Source of the DNA: Pseudomonadota bacterium | GTDB taxonomy: Bacteria; Pseudomonadota; Alphaproteobacteria; Micropepsales; Micropepsaceae | Reading direction: 5' to 3' | Length of the DNA stretch: 9,539 bases | Assembly: GCA_021817355.1 (NCBI GenBank) | Contig: JAKAVI010000278.1 | Location: 1 to 9,539, forward strand | Shown here: positions 1-7,242 of the stretch, piece after piece | Layout of the letters: the number at the start of each line of letters is the position of its first letter | Position numbering within the stretch: the stretch's first letter is position 1 | Notes under the pieces: generated by a model | Seen by the model: the letters and a program-made list of their open reading frames with translations, nothing else | Database searches by the model: none | Told to the model about the DNA's origin: nothing | Position numbers and translations under genes: made by a program

Positions 1-888
1 ATCGAGCCGGCGATTCGGATCGTCGAGCTGGCACTCGAAAAATATGGTGCCCCGGTCTATGTGCGCCATGAGATCGTCCACAATCGCTTTGTGGTTGAAC
101 GCCTCGAAAAGCTCGGCGCTGTCTTTGTCGAGGAGCTGAACGAAGTCCCTGAGGGCGCCCGCGTCATATTTTCGGCCCATGGGGTGCCCAAATCCGTCCC
201 GGCCGAAGCGCAGTCCCGCCAGCTGCACTATTTTGACGCAACCTGCCCGCTTGTTTCCAAGGTGCATGTCGAAGCCGAGCGCCACTACAAGGCAGGCCAC
301 GAGATCGTCCTGATCGGTCACGCAGGTCATCCTGAGGTCGAAGGCACGATGGGCCAACTTCCCCAGGGTTCGATCAGCCTCGTGGAAACCGTGGCCGACG
401 TCGACGCCTTTACGCCGCGTGACGCCAGGCGCCTCGCCTATATCACGCAGACGACCCTGAGTGTCGATGACACCGCCGAAATGGTCAGCCGTCTGCGCCA
501 GCGCTTTCCTCACATCGCAGGCCCGCACAAGGAAGACATCTGCTATGCTACGACCAATCGCCAGGAAGCGATGAAGGCGATCGCTCCGCGTGCTGACGTC
601 GTGTTCGTCGTAGGGGCACCGAATTCCTCAAACTCGATGCGCCTTGTCGAGGTCGCGCTGCGCTCCGGCGCCAGGAAGGCTACACTGATCCAGCGCGCGA
701 GCGATATTGACTGGTCGCTCGTTGACCAGGCCAAAGTCATTGGCCTGTCGGCCGGAGCATCGGCACCGGAGCTCCTGGTCGAACAGGTCATTACCGCCTT
801 CCAGGAACGCTACCGCCTCGACGTTGAAGAAACCCGCGTCACCCGTGAAGACGTGATCTTCAACGTGCCGCGCGCCCTCGCCCCCTAA
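1..888 (+). CDS. ispH: 4-hydroxy-3-methylbut-2-enyl diphosphate reductase (IspH/LytB), 5' end cut by window
   Basis: IspH is the last enzyme of the MEP isoprenoid pathway; its [4Fe-4S] centre reductively removes the hydroxyl of HMBPP to give IPP and DMAPP. The frame is open from base 1, so 295 residues are visible and roughly the first 15-20 are missing; a GTG at 61 is internal, not the start. Of the three cluster cysteines, two are seen: DATCPLV (Cys82 of the visible part) and DICYATTN (Cys181). The first lies upstream of the window. The active-site histidines are in VHNRF (His27), FSAHGV (His60) and [10 protein letters not shown] (His110), with the catalytic Glu at 112. [15 protein letters not shown] and SAGASAP are also typical. 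The protein ends at NVPRALAP. Oddity: the visible N-terminus reads IEPAIRIVE, where the family usually has GVxRAIxIVE, so the usual Arg is Pro. thrB follows after 15 bp, suggesting co-transcription. Identification is firm. Confidence 0.97.
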   Translation: MEPAIRIVELALEKYGAPVYVRHEIVHNRFVVERLEKLGAVFVEELNEVPEGARVIFSAHGVPKSVPAEAQSRQLHYFDATCPLVSKVHVEAERHYKAGHEIVLIGHAGHPEVEGTMGQLPQGSISLVETVADVDAFTPRDARRLAYITQTTLSVDDTAEMVSRLRQRFPHIAGPHKEDICYATTNRQEAMKAIAPRADVVFVVGAPNSSNSMRLVEVALRSGARKATLIQRASDIDWSLVDQAKVIGLSAGASAPELLVEQVITAFQERYRLDVEETRVTREDVIFNVPRALAP

Positions 889-903
889 GCCAGAACTCTG
901 CGC

Positions 904-1863
904 ATGGCAGTTTACACCGAGGTATCCTTCGAAGCTTTGGGGGCGTTGCTCGAACACTACGACATTGGTGAGCCCACCAGTTTCAAAGGCATTGCGGAGG
1001 GCGTGGAGAACTCCAACTATCTGCTTCATACGACCAAGGGCCATTTCATACTCACCCTCTACGAAAAGCGTGTCGCGGCAGCAGATCTGCCCTTTTTCCT
1101 GTCGCTCATGCGCCATCTGGCGGCACAGGGGCTGCCTTGCCCCGTTCCCATCGCCAGCAAAACCGGTGCCATGACGGCGAGCGTCAAGGGCCGGCCTGCG
1201 GCCATTCTGACCTTCCTTGACGGGATTTCCTTACGCCGCCCACAGCCAGCGCATTGCGAAGCCGCAGGCGAAGCTCTGGCCCAGCTGCATCTGGCAGGAC
1301 GGGGATTTGGCATGACGCGGCCGAATGCATTGGGGCCTTCGGGCTGGCACACGCTTGTGGAGGCCACGCGCTGCCAGGCTGACCGGGTTCAGGAGGGTCT
1401 TGCGCTGCTGATCACGCGCAGCCATGACGAGCTCCTCGCCCGTTGGCCTGACAGGCTGCCGGACGGCATCATTCACGCCGATTTGTTTCCCGACAATGTC
1501 TTGTTCGCCAACGGAGCAGTCTCGGGTCTCATCGACTTCTATTTCGCTTGCAATGATGCCCTTGCCTATGACCTTGCGGTGATGCTGAATTCCTGGTGTT
1601 TCGAGGCCGACGGCGCCTTTAACGTGACCAAATCCAAGGCGCTGCTGAAAGGCTATCGCCGGGGTCGGGAACTGGAGGCAGCTGAAGTCTTAGCGATGCC
1701 CCTCTTATGCGCGGGTGCCGCACTGCGCTTTACCTTGACGCGGCTTTATGACTGGCTGCACCCCGATAACGGCGCACTCGTCCGGCCCAAGGATCCACGC
1801 GAATTCGCACGCGCCTTACGCTTTCATCTGTCCGTGAAGAGCGCGGGAGAGTACGGGATTTGA
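904..1863 (+). CDS. thrB: Homoserine kinase, APH-fold (ThrB type II)
   Basis: Phosphorylates L-homoserine with ATP to O-phospho-L-homoserine, the substrate of ThrC, in the cytoplasm. The 319-residue protein belongs to the aminoglycoside-phosphotransferase-like homoserine kinases common in proteobacteria, not the GHMP kinases of enterics. Visible signatures: VENSNYLL (residues 35-41) and FILTLYEKR (48-56) in the ATP-binding lobe; the Brenner-like catalytic motif [11 protein letters not shown] with Asp193 and Asn198; and the metal-binding IDFYFACND with Asp211. The length is normal for the family. The ATG at 904 fits the usual MAVYTEVS opening, although no clear Shine-Dalgarno precedes it; the 15-bp gap after the ispH stop suggests read-through translation from the upstream gene. 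The stop overlaps the rnhA start. The partner gene thrC is also in this window, on the other strand about 6.6 kb away. Confidence 0.96.
   Translation: MAVYTEVSFEALGALLEHYDIGEPTSFKGIAEGVENSNYLLHTTKGHFILTLYEKRVAAADLPFFLSLMRHLAAQGLPCPVPIASKTGAMTASVKGRPAAILTFLDGISLRRPQPAHCEAAGEALAQLHLAGRGFGMTRPNALGPSGWHTLVEATRCQADRVQEGLALLITRSHDELLARWPDRLPDGIIHADLFPDNVLFANGAVSGLIDFYFACNDALAYDLAVMLNSWCFEADGAFNVTKSKALLKGYRRGRELEAAEVLAMPLLCAGAALRFTLTRLYDWLHPDNGALVRPKDPREFARALRFHLSVKSAGEYGI
1844..1863 (+). promoter_or_regulatory. Ribosome-binding site and TTG/TGA coupling junction of thrB-rnhA
   Basis: A purine-rich GGGAGAG at 1845-1851 sits 8 bases before a TTG whose second and third bases begin the TGA stop of thrB. 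This spacing is what decides the TTG as the rnhA start. Terminating ribosomes can restart here; that coupling is inferred from the geometry. Confidence 0.6.
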
Positions 1864-2294
1864 GCACGCGAATAGAAATTTTCACCGATGGCGCCTGCTC
1901 GGGCAATCCCGGACCGGGAGGCTGGGCAGCGATCCTGCGTGCCGGGTCGCACGAGAAGGAAATCAGTGGCGGTGAACCCTTGACCACCAATAACCGCATG
2001 GAAATGCAGGCTGCCATCAACGCGTTGTCGGCGCTGCGCCAGCCCAGTCAGGTCGTGCTCTATACCGACTCCCGGTACCTGCTGGACGGCATTACCCAAT
2101 GGCTGCCGCGCTGGAAGGCCCGAGGCTGGAAGACCGCCGATAACAAGGCAGTCAAAAATGAAGATCTGTGGCGCGCGCTTGATACCCAGACCCAGCGCCA
2201 CCGCGTCGAGTGGCGCTGGGTCCGCGGGCACAGTGATCATGTCGAAAACGAACGTGCGGACGTACTCGCCAGAGCCGCGATACCGCGCGGATAA
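1860..2294 (+). CDS. rnhA: Ribonuclease HI
   Basis: Endonuclease that cleaves the RNA strand of RNA-DNA hybrids (R-loops, primer remnants). The 144-residue protein covers the whole single-domain fold, and its key residues fall at the same numbers as in E. coli RNase HI: Asp10 (FTDG), Glu48 (NNRMEMQA), Asp70 (YTDSRY), His124 (RGHSDH) and Asp134 (NERAD). The basic, tryptophan-rich handle region is present around residues 80-95 ([10 protein letters not shown]). The start is a TTG at 1860 that overlaps the thrB stop (TTGA, 4 bp). A GGGAGAG at 1845-1851 lies 8 bases upstream and serves as a plausible ribosome-binding site, and no in-frame ATG gives the full domain. This indicates translational coupling to thrB. 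A hairpin follows the stop. Confidence 0.96.
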   Translation: MSTRIEIFTDGACSGNPGPGGWAAILRAGSHEKEISGGEPLTTNNRMEMQAAINALSALRQPSQVVLYTDSRYLLDGITQWLPRWKARGWKTADNKAVKNEDLWRALDTQTQRHRVEWRWVRGHSDHVENERADVLARAAIPRG

Positions 2295-2315
2295 ACTCGC
2301 CCTGATCGGCAGCCT

Positions 2316-2366
2316 CCCGCCAGGCTGTGGCGCGCAAGCGCACCAAAGCCCTGGCGGGCAGTTAGA
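2316..2366. terminator. Hairpin between convergent rnhA and peroxiredoxin genes, probable terminator
   Basis: A perfect 9-bp inverted repeat, CCCGCCAGG at 2316-2324 and CCTGGCGGG at 2350-2358, encloses a 25-base loop that can itself pair weakly (GCGC-GCAA-GCGC). On the plus strand it is followed eight bases later by a short T-run (GATTTT, 2365-2370). It fills the 74-bp gap between two convergent stop codons, so it could serve either direction. The T-tract is short and offset, so efficiency is uncertain. Confidence 0.45.
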
Positions 2367-2368
2367 TT

Positions 2369-2851
2369 TTACAGGTGCTTCAGCATGTATTCGGCGCTTG
2401 ACACCTCGAAGGCACCTGGCTCTTCGACATGGAGCTGTTTGACCACGCCATTGTCCACGACCATAGAGTAGCGCTGGCTGCGCTCGCCCATCCCGAACTT
2501 GCTGCCATCGAGGATCAGCCCAACCTTGCGAGTGAACTCACCATTGCCATCGGCCAGCATGTGAACATTGTCGCCAACGCCCTGGTCCTTGCCCCAGGCC
2601 GCCATCACGAATGCATCGTTGACCGAGATACAGGCGATCGCATTGATGCCCTTGTTCTTAAGTTCCTGCGCGTGCTGTACAAAGCCCGGCAGATGCTTGG
2701 CCGAGCAGGTCGGCGTAAAGGCACCCGGCAGGGCGAACACTGCCACTTTCTTGCCGGCGAAGAAATCGTCGGTCTTGATGGGGGTCGGTGACCCGTTCTT
2801 CATTTCGAGAAGGGTGGCACTGGGAAGTTTCTCGCCCACTTTGATGGTCAT
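2369..2851 (-). CDS. Type II / Prx5-family peroxiredoxin
   Basis: Thiol peroxidase that reduces H2O2 and organic hydroperoxides, usually recycled by glutaredoxin or thioredoxin. The 160-residue protein is a full-length Prx5-type thioredoxin fold. The peroxidatic site is PGAFTPTCS with Cys49, Thr46 and Pro42; the conserved Arg lies in the GERSQRYSM segment (122-130). A second cysteine at 74 in IACISVNDAFVMAAW is 25 residues after the first. This is the spacing of the two cysteines in plant type II peroxiredoxins, so it may act as the resolving cysteine, though many bacterial members use a one-Cys glutathione route. The ATG at 2851 has an AGGAG seven bases upstream (2859-2863). The gene stands alone, convergent with rnhA and divergent from yqgE, so it has its own promoter. 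No fused glutaredoxin domain is seen. Confidence 0.95.
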   Translation of the reverse strand: MTIKVGEKLPSATLLEMKNGSPTPIKTDDFFAGKKVAVFALPGAFTPTCSAKHLPGFVQHAQELKNKGINAIACISVNDAFVMAAWGKDQGVGDNVHMLADGNGEFTRKVGLILDGSKFGMGERSQRYSMVVDNGVVKQLHVEEPGAFEVSSAEYMLKHL

Positions 2852-2858
2852 TCTGATG

Positions 2859-2863
2859 CTCCT
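2859..2863 (-). promoter_or_regulatory. Shine-Dalgarno of the peroxiredoxin gene
   Basis: On the minus strand AGGAG occurs with a 7-base spacer before the ATG at 2851-2849. It is one of the two clear ribosome-binding sites in the window (the other precedes the M16 peptidase gene), which fits a highly expressed stand-alone antioxidant gene; the expression level is inferred. Confidence 0.7.
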
Positions 2864-2909
2864 CTTGGAATGAACAAATGCCCGCCCCTGCGCTTGTAAC
2901 TCAGTCGCC

Positions 2910-2976
2910 TTGCCAGCGAAAGCCCACAGGCGCGCTTTGCTGCGCCGCCGGCCAGGCGCTCAAGTTTCACTGGCAG
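2910..2976. repeat. Imperfect inverted repeat in the divergent peroxiredoxin/yqgE intergenic region
   Basis: The arms TTGCCAGCGAAA (2910-2921) and TTTCACTGGCAG (2965-2976) pair at 10 of 12 positions across a 43-base spacer that is itself GC-rich. The location between two divergent genes is where operators and both promoters should lie. I cannot assign a regulator, and I did not recognise convincing -35/-10 pairs. It may be chance. Confidence 0.25.
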
Positions 2977-3022
2977 CAATCTGCGGCCGTGTTAGGTTTA
3001 GCGCATGGTAGGACGGGCGACG

Positions 3023-3598
3023 ATGACAATCCAGGGCGAGAGCTTCCTCGAAGGCAAGCTGCTGATTGCCTTGCCCGGAATGGGCGACGAGCGGTTCGAA
3101 AAGAGCGTGATTTTTATGTGCGCCCACTCGCTCGATACCGGCGCCATGGGACTTTGCATCAATCGCCCCATCGACGGTCTAAACTTTCGTGAACTGGCAA
3201 GCCGGCTGGAATTGATGACCACCCCGGCCACCCCGGATTTTCCCATTCTCCTTGGCGGGCCCATGGATACTGGGCGGGGCTTTGTGCTGCATTCCCCCGA
3301 TTATGAAAGCGATGAATCGACACTGCCCATCACCGAGACCATTTCCCTCACGGCAACGCTGGACATCTTGCGGGCGCTCGCCGTCGGCGAAGGCCCCCGG
3401 CAGGCGCTGTTCGCCCTTGGTTATGCGGGCTGGCGCGAAGGGCAGATCGAGGACGAGATCCGGGCCAATGCCTGGATCCATTGCGACGCCGATGACACTT
3501 TGCTGTTCGGAACCCCCTATGGCGAGATCTGGTCGGCGGCGCTTGCCAAGCTCGGCATCGACATGTCGGGTCTTAGTTCCCTGAACGGCCGTGCCTGA
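3023..3598 (+). CDS. YqgE/AlgH family protein (DUF179)
   Basis: A conserved cytoplasmic protein of the UPF0301/AlgH family; AlgH was linked to alginate regulation in Pseudomonas, but no biochemical role is settled. The 191-residue product shows the family signatures in order: LLIALPGMGDERFEKSVIF (13-31), AMGLCINRPI (41-50), LLGGPMDTGRGFVLHSPDY (76-94), ALGYAGWREGQIEDEI (131-146) with NAWI after it, and LFGTPYGEIW near the C-terminus. The ATG at 3023 was chosen because AGGA (3010-3013) lies nine bases upstream and because E. coli YqgE has only a few residues before the LIAMP motif. An in-frame ATG at 3005 would add six residues and cannot be excluded. It is divergent from the peroxiredoxin gene and stops 14 bp from the convergent phosphodiesterase gene. 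Confidence 0.93.
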   Translation: MTIQGESFLEGKLLIALPGMGDERFEKSVIFMCAHSLDTGAMGLCINRPIDGLNFRELASRLELMTTPATPDFPILLGGPMDTGRGFVLHSPDYESDESTLPITETISLTATLDILRALAVGEGPRQALFALGYAGWREGQIEDEIRANAWIHCDADDTLLFGTPYGEIWSAALAKLGIDMSGLSSLNGRA

Positions 3599-3612
3599 GC
3601 GGCAGCACCCGC

Positions 3613-6558
3613 TCACTCGCCAAGACCCCTCATCTGTGACTGCCTGCCCCGGTGCAGCGCCACGAAATTTTGCACTTCGGCCGCGGGCATGGCCGAGCTG
3701 AAGAGAAAACCCTGCGCCAGACGACATCCCATCTGGCTCAACTTTTCTACCTCTTCCTCTTGCTCCACCCCCTCGACGACGACATGGCGGTCCAGTTCCG
3801 CGGCCATCCGGATGATCGAGGCCAGGATTACGTCTGCATCCTTGCCCGCCTTGCCACGGACCAGAAAACTGCGGTCAATCTTCAGTGCGTCGAATGGCAA
3901 CGCGCTCAGCTGACTGAGATTGGAAAGTCCGGTGCCAAAATCGTCGATGGCCAGCACTGCACCAGCTTTTTTCAAACGTTCTAGACCGGCGAGATCGGCG
4001 TCCACCCCCGCAATGGCACTTTCGGTAATTTCGAGGCAGAGCGAGCCGGCTGGCAGCTCGTGGCGTGACAACGCATCTGCGACGTGCTGCGCCAGGTGCT
4101 CATCAAGCAGCTGCCGACGCGAGACATTGACACTGACAAAAAGTGCAGGGTCCGTTGTGAACTGGCCTCGCCAGCGGGCCAGATCCTCCGCCGCGCGCGC
4201 GATTGCAAATCGTCCCAGCGCGACAATTAAACCGCTTTCTTCGCTGTGGGCGATGAAGTCGGAGGGCCAGATCATCCCACGTTCAGGATGATGCCAGCGC
4301 AGAAGCGCCTCAAAACCGGCAACGGTACGCGAGGGCAGATGCAGAATAGGTTGATAGAAAAGATCGATCTGCCCCTCGTCCATGGCCCGACGCAACTCAG
4401 TTTCGAGGCGTACCGTATCCTTGGGAACACTACCATCCATGTCCGCAGTATAGATCCGCGCACAGCCGCCGCCGGCCCGTTTGGCCAGCCGCAAGGCGAG
4501 CTCCGAATTGCTGATCAGATCGATCGGTGCAACACAGTCCGCGCCGCGGGCCACACCGATGCTGGCAGGAGCAAAAATGCGTCGACCATTTTCTGTCAGC
4601 GCAGCTCCGCACAGCTCAACCAGTTCGGCTCCAATCTGGTTGGCCTCGGCGCCGCGCGACGTGAACAAAAGGGCAAAGGCATCGCCTCCGGCACGGAAGA
4701 TCTCTGCGCTGCTGGCGTAACGACGCAACAGCCGCTCGGCGACATGTCGCAACACGGCATCACCGCCCGCATCACCAAGACTGGCATGAATGCTTTTGAA
4801 GCGATCGATATCGAGCATGGCAAGCACGCTGTCACGTGGACGGCGACCCAAACGCTCCACCGCCGCCATCAGTGCCACCCGGTTGCCCAGACCCGTCAAG
4901 CTATCGCGCAAGGATCGGTCAAAGGACGCGGCCTCGCTCTCTTTGCGGGCGGTGATATCGCCGATCAAACCGAGACAGAGTTCAGCGCGCTCGGCTCCCT
5001 CCTGCATGCTCGCCCGCAGCTCAAGCCAGCCATAGCGCCCGGATTGGTTGCGGATGCGAAACTCAATGCGGAAGGCAAGCCCCGGATGGGAGCGGTAGTC
5101 ATTCAGAGCCTGCTTGTAGATCACCCGGTCATCGGGATGGATGCGCGACAGAAAACTCGGATGGCTGAGGGAAAGAGGCTGCCGAGGCTGGCCAAGTAGA
5201 ACCGCGGCGTCGGCCGATAGCTGCAGCGTGTCGGTCGTGAAATCAAGCTCATAGACACCCTGATGGGAGGCGGCGAGCGCGGTCAGGAGCCCTGGGGCCG
5301 CATCGCGGCGCGCCAGCTGCCGGGCCTCGGCACGATAAGGCCGAGAGGCTGGAGTGCCGAACAATCCCAGACCCTCTCCGGAGGCCACAGCCAGCGCTAC
5401 CAGCACTGCGCCGGCAGCGGCAAAGCCACCGATGATCTTCGACGCCAGGGGATTGCCGTGAAAAAAACCGAAGGCGGCCAGAGCTGCAGCCATCTCCACG
5501 AGTGCAAAGACGGCCGCGCTTGGCGCCAGCACACGCGCGGCCTGCAATCCGGCAGCGCCTCGGCGCACCAGATAGGCGGACAGCGCCGCCGCTCCGACCA
5601 CGGTCAACGCGCTGATGGCAGTTGCCGCACAAGGCACGCCCGCTAGGGCAAATAAAGAGACAGCGCCAAGTCCACCAACGGCAAGGCGGCGATAGCGTCC
5701 ATATTCGGGCCACAGGTCGGAATACGGAGCAACTGCGCCCACGAATTTCAGCGCGGCAAGGAGTGTCAGCCCTTCAATGAGCGCAATCAGCCCGTAGGGC
5801 CCACCCAGCGGCATGATCATGGCCCGCTCGAGCAGACCCGTCGATGCCATCCAGAACAGGAATACACCAAGAAGCGTCAGCGCGGCCCAGCGCGCAGCCA
5901 CATGTCCGGTCATTGCGGCGAGGCCGCCGGTGATTGCGGCAGCAGCAGCGATCAATCCACCGATCGCGGCGATGAAAATCGCCAGCCGGCGATGATAGGC
6001 AACGAGCGCCGGCTCACTCCATGCCAGAACGGAGGGCGGATTATCGGCGTTGAGCATGCGCAGCGCGAGCGCCGCCGTGGTCTGTGCCGGCACCGTGACG
6101 CGAAAGGCGTGATCCCCCAGCGCATGTTCGCGCAGGATGCTGATGCCACCGTCGGAGCTGGCAACTTGCAGGATTCGCGCCGGGGTCTGAGGTGGCCATA
6201 GACGGGCAAGCGCATCCGCAGACTCGGTGGCAAGTAGGACACGTGTGATGGGGTGGAGCGAGAGATTGGCAATGCGGGTGATGTACCACTTCGACCCGTC
6301 GGTGTCCGCAGCGCCAGCGGCGTGATAGGGCGATAGCGCTCCTTTGAGCTCGATTGCAGCTTCCGGGCGGGCCAGATTGAGGGCATGAGGTGATCGTTGT
6401 GGCAGTGCCGCGCCAAGCGCAAACCGGTCCAGCCCGAGCAGCATGGCGGCCAGTAGCACAGTCATGCCCAAAGCCCGGGACAAACGTCCCTCTCCCCTGG
6501 AGCACTGCCATCTCAACCTGATCACTTTACCGACGCCATTCTGTTTGATTGTCCACAT
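3613..6558 (-). CDS. Membrane-bound sensor c-di-GMP phosphodiesterase (7TM sensor-PAS-degenerate GGDEF-EAL)
   Basis: Predicted inner-membrane enzyme that hydrolyses cyclic di-GMP to pGpG. Domain order in 981 residues: basic N-terminus and hydrophobic segment (about 30-50, signal or anchor); a roughly 140-residue periplasmic domain (51-190) ending in VPAQTTAALALRM, resembling 7TMR-DISM extracellular modules; about seven hydrophobic helices (190-397); PAS (about 427-540, with RIHPDDR and GLIGDITARKE); GGDEF (about 550-705); EAL (about 715-970). The EAL domain keeps the catalytic set: Glu750 (FEALLRW), Asn811 (VNVSRRQ), Glu843 (LEITES), Asp872-Asp873 (IDDFGTG), Lys893 (LKIDRSF), Glu929 (VEGVE) and Gln949 (QGF). 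The GGDEF domain is degenerate: GGDAF at 624-628, DIDRFKSIHA in place of FKxIND, and no RxxD inhibitory site. It is therefore probably regulatory. The start at 6558 is uncertain: GAGG is only 3 bases upstream, and Met32 is an alternative. It is probably the last gene of the thrC cluster. Confidence 0.93.
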   Translation of the reverse strand: MWTIKQNGVGKVIRLRWQCSRGEGRLSRALGMTVLLAAMLLGLDRFALGAALPQRSPHALNLARPEAAIELKGALSPYHAAGAADTDGSKWYITRIANLSLHPITRVLLATESADALARLWPPQTPARILQVASSDGGISILREHALGDHAFRVTVPAQTTAALALRMLNADNPPSVLAWSEPALVAYHRRLAIFIAAIGGLIAAAAAITGGLAAMTGHVAARWAALTLLGVFLFWMASTGLLERAMIMPLGGPYGLIALIEGLTLLAALKFVGAVAPYSDLWPEYGRYRRLAVGGLGAVSLFALAGVPCAATAISALTVVGAAALSAYLVRRGAAGLQAARVLAPSAAVFALVEMAAALAAFGFFHGNPLASKIIGGFAAAGAVLVALAVASGEGLGLFGTPASRPYRAEARQLARRDAAPGLLTALAASHQGVYELDFTTDTLQLSADAAVLLGQPRQPLSLSHPSFLSRIHPDDRVIYKQALNDYRSHPGLAFRIEFRIRNQSGRYGWLELRASMQEGAERAELCLGLIGDITARKESEAASFDRSLRDSLTGLGNRVALMAAVERLGRRPRDSVLAMLDIDRFKSIHASLGDAGGDAVLRHVAERLLRRYASSAEIFRAGGDAFALLFTSRGAEANQIGAELVELCGAALTENGRRIFAPASIGVARGADCVAPIDLISNSELALRLAKRAGGGCARIYTADMDGSVPKDTVRLETELRRAMDEGQIDLFYQPILHLPSRTVAGFEALLRWHHPERGMIWPSDFIAHSEESGLIVALGRFAIARAAEDLARWRGQFTTDPALFVSVNVSRRQLLDEHLAQHVADALSRHELPAGSLCLEITESAIAGVDADLAGLERLKKAGAVLAIDDFGTGLSNLSQLSALPFDALKIDRSFLVRGKAGKDADVILASIIRMAAELDRHVVVEGVEQEEEVEKLSQMGCRLAQGFLFSSAMPAAEVQNFVALHRGRQSQMRGLGE

Positions 6559-6628
6559 CAGCCTCAGCGCACCGCGGGCAAGTCCAACCGTTCAAGCTGC
6601 ACTCCCTCGCGCTCCTGCGACACAGCTT

Positions 6629-7234
6629 CTATGACGCCAACGCCTTTGGCCAGGGTTCATCCTCGAGCAGGCCGAAGAGAACATGATCGCGCCATTCGCC
6701 ATTGATCTGCAAATAGCGCAGGGCGAGACCTTCCTCCCGGAAACCCGCCTTGGCCAGCAGCGCCCGCGACGCAAGATTTTCCGGCAGGCAGGCGGCTTCG
6801 ATACGATGAAGCCCGAGCGTTTCAAATATGAAGGGCACCGTGGCTGCCACCGCCTCGAACGTGTAGCCGCGACGGGCAAACGGCTGGCCCGACCAATAGC
6901 CCATGGCGCAGGTCTGAACCACCCCACGGCGCACATTGGACAATGTCACCCCGCCGGTCAGGGCATCATCTTCCAGACGAAACACAAGGAAGGCATAGGC
7001 CTCGTCCTGGCGCGCATCATGATGATAGCGCTTGAGCCGCCGCCGGAAGGCGGCTTTGCTGAGCTCATCGTCACTCCAAAGCGGCTCCCAGGGGCTCAGA
7101 AACTCACGGCTCTCACCGCGCAGCCGCGCCCATGCCGCGTAATCCGCGATCCGCGGATAACGCAGATAGATACGCCGTCCGCGTAACACCGGCTGCTGAC
7201 CGCCGGGAAAGGTGAGACCGCGCATAAACGCCAT
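6629..7234 (-). CDS. GNAT family N-acetyltransferase, RimJ/RimL-like
   Basis: Predicted acetyl-CoA-dependent N-acetyltransferase of the RimJ/RimL type (the family that acetylates N-termini of ribosomal proteins S5, L7/L12 and S18, but also other amines). The 201-residue protein has an N-terminal LRGRRIYLRYPRIADY strand-helix, then MGYWSGQPFARRGYTFEA (111-128), whose ARRGYT is the pyrophosphate-binding loop of motif A, and finally HRIEAACLPENLASRALLAKAGF (143-165), the motif B region typical of this subfamily. Its start is 8 bp after the stop of the M16 peptidase gene, with only a weak purine run (AAGACGGG), so it is probably translated by coupling. A second ATG three codons in is possible. 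The substrate cannot be told from sequence. The conserved position next to an M16 peptidase and thrC is familiar in alphaproteobacteria. Confidence 0.92.
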   Translation of the reverse strand: MAFMRGLTFPGGQQPVLRGRRIYLRYPRIADYAAWARLRGESREFLSPWEPLWSDDELSKAAFRRRLKRYHHDARQDEAYAFLVFRLEDDALTGGVTLSNVRRGVVQTCAMGYWSGQPFARRGYTFEAVAATVPFIFETLGLHRIEAACLPENLASRALLAKAGFREEGLALRYLQINGEWRDHVLFGLLEDEPWPKALAS

Positions 7235-7242
7235 AGCCCGTC

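Noticed and set aside
628..1116. A 162-codon minus-strand open frame across the ispH/thrB junction
   Set aside because: Overlaps two genes with clear family motifs; low-complexity composition without any known domain.
4246..5199. A 317-codon open frame on the plus strand, antisense to the phosphodiesterase gene
   Set aside because: It lies wholly inside the well-supported GGDEF-EAL coding region, has no recognisable domain, and long antisense frames are expected in GC-rich genes.
6594..6628. AAGCTG/CAGCTT inverted pair just after the acetyltransferase stop, considered as a terminator
   Set aside because: Only 6 bp with a 23-base loop and no T-run on the minus strand; too weak to argue that the phosphodiesterase gene is transcribed separately.
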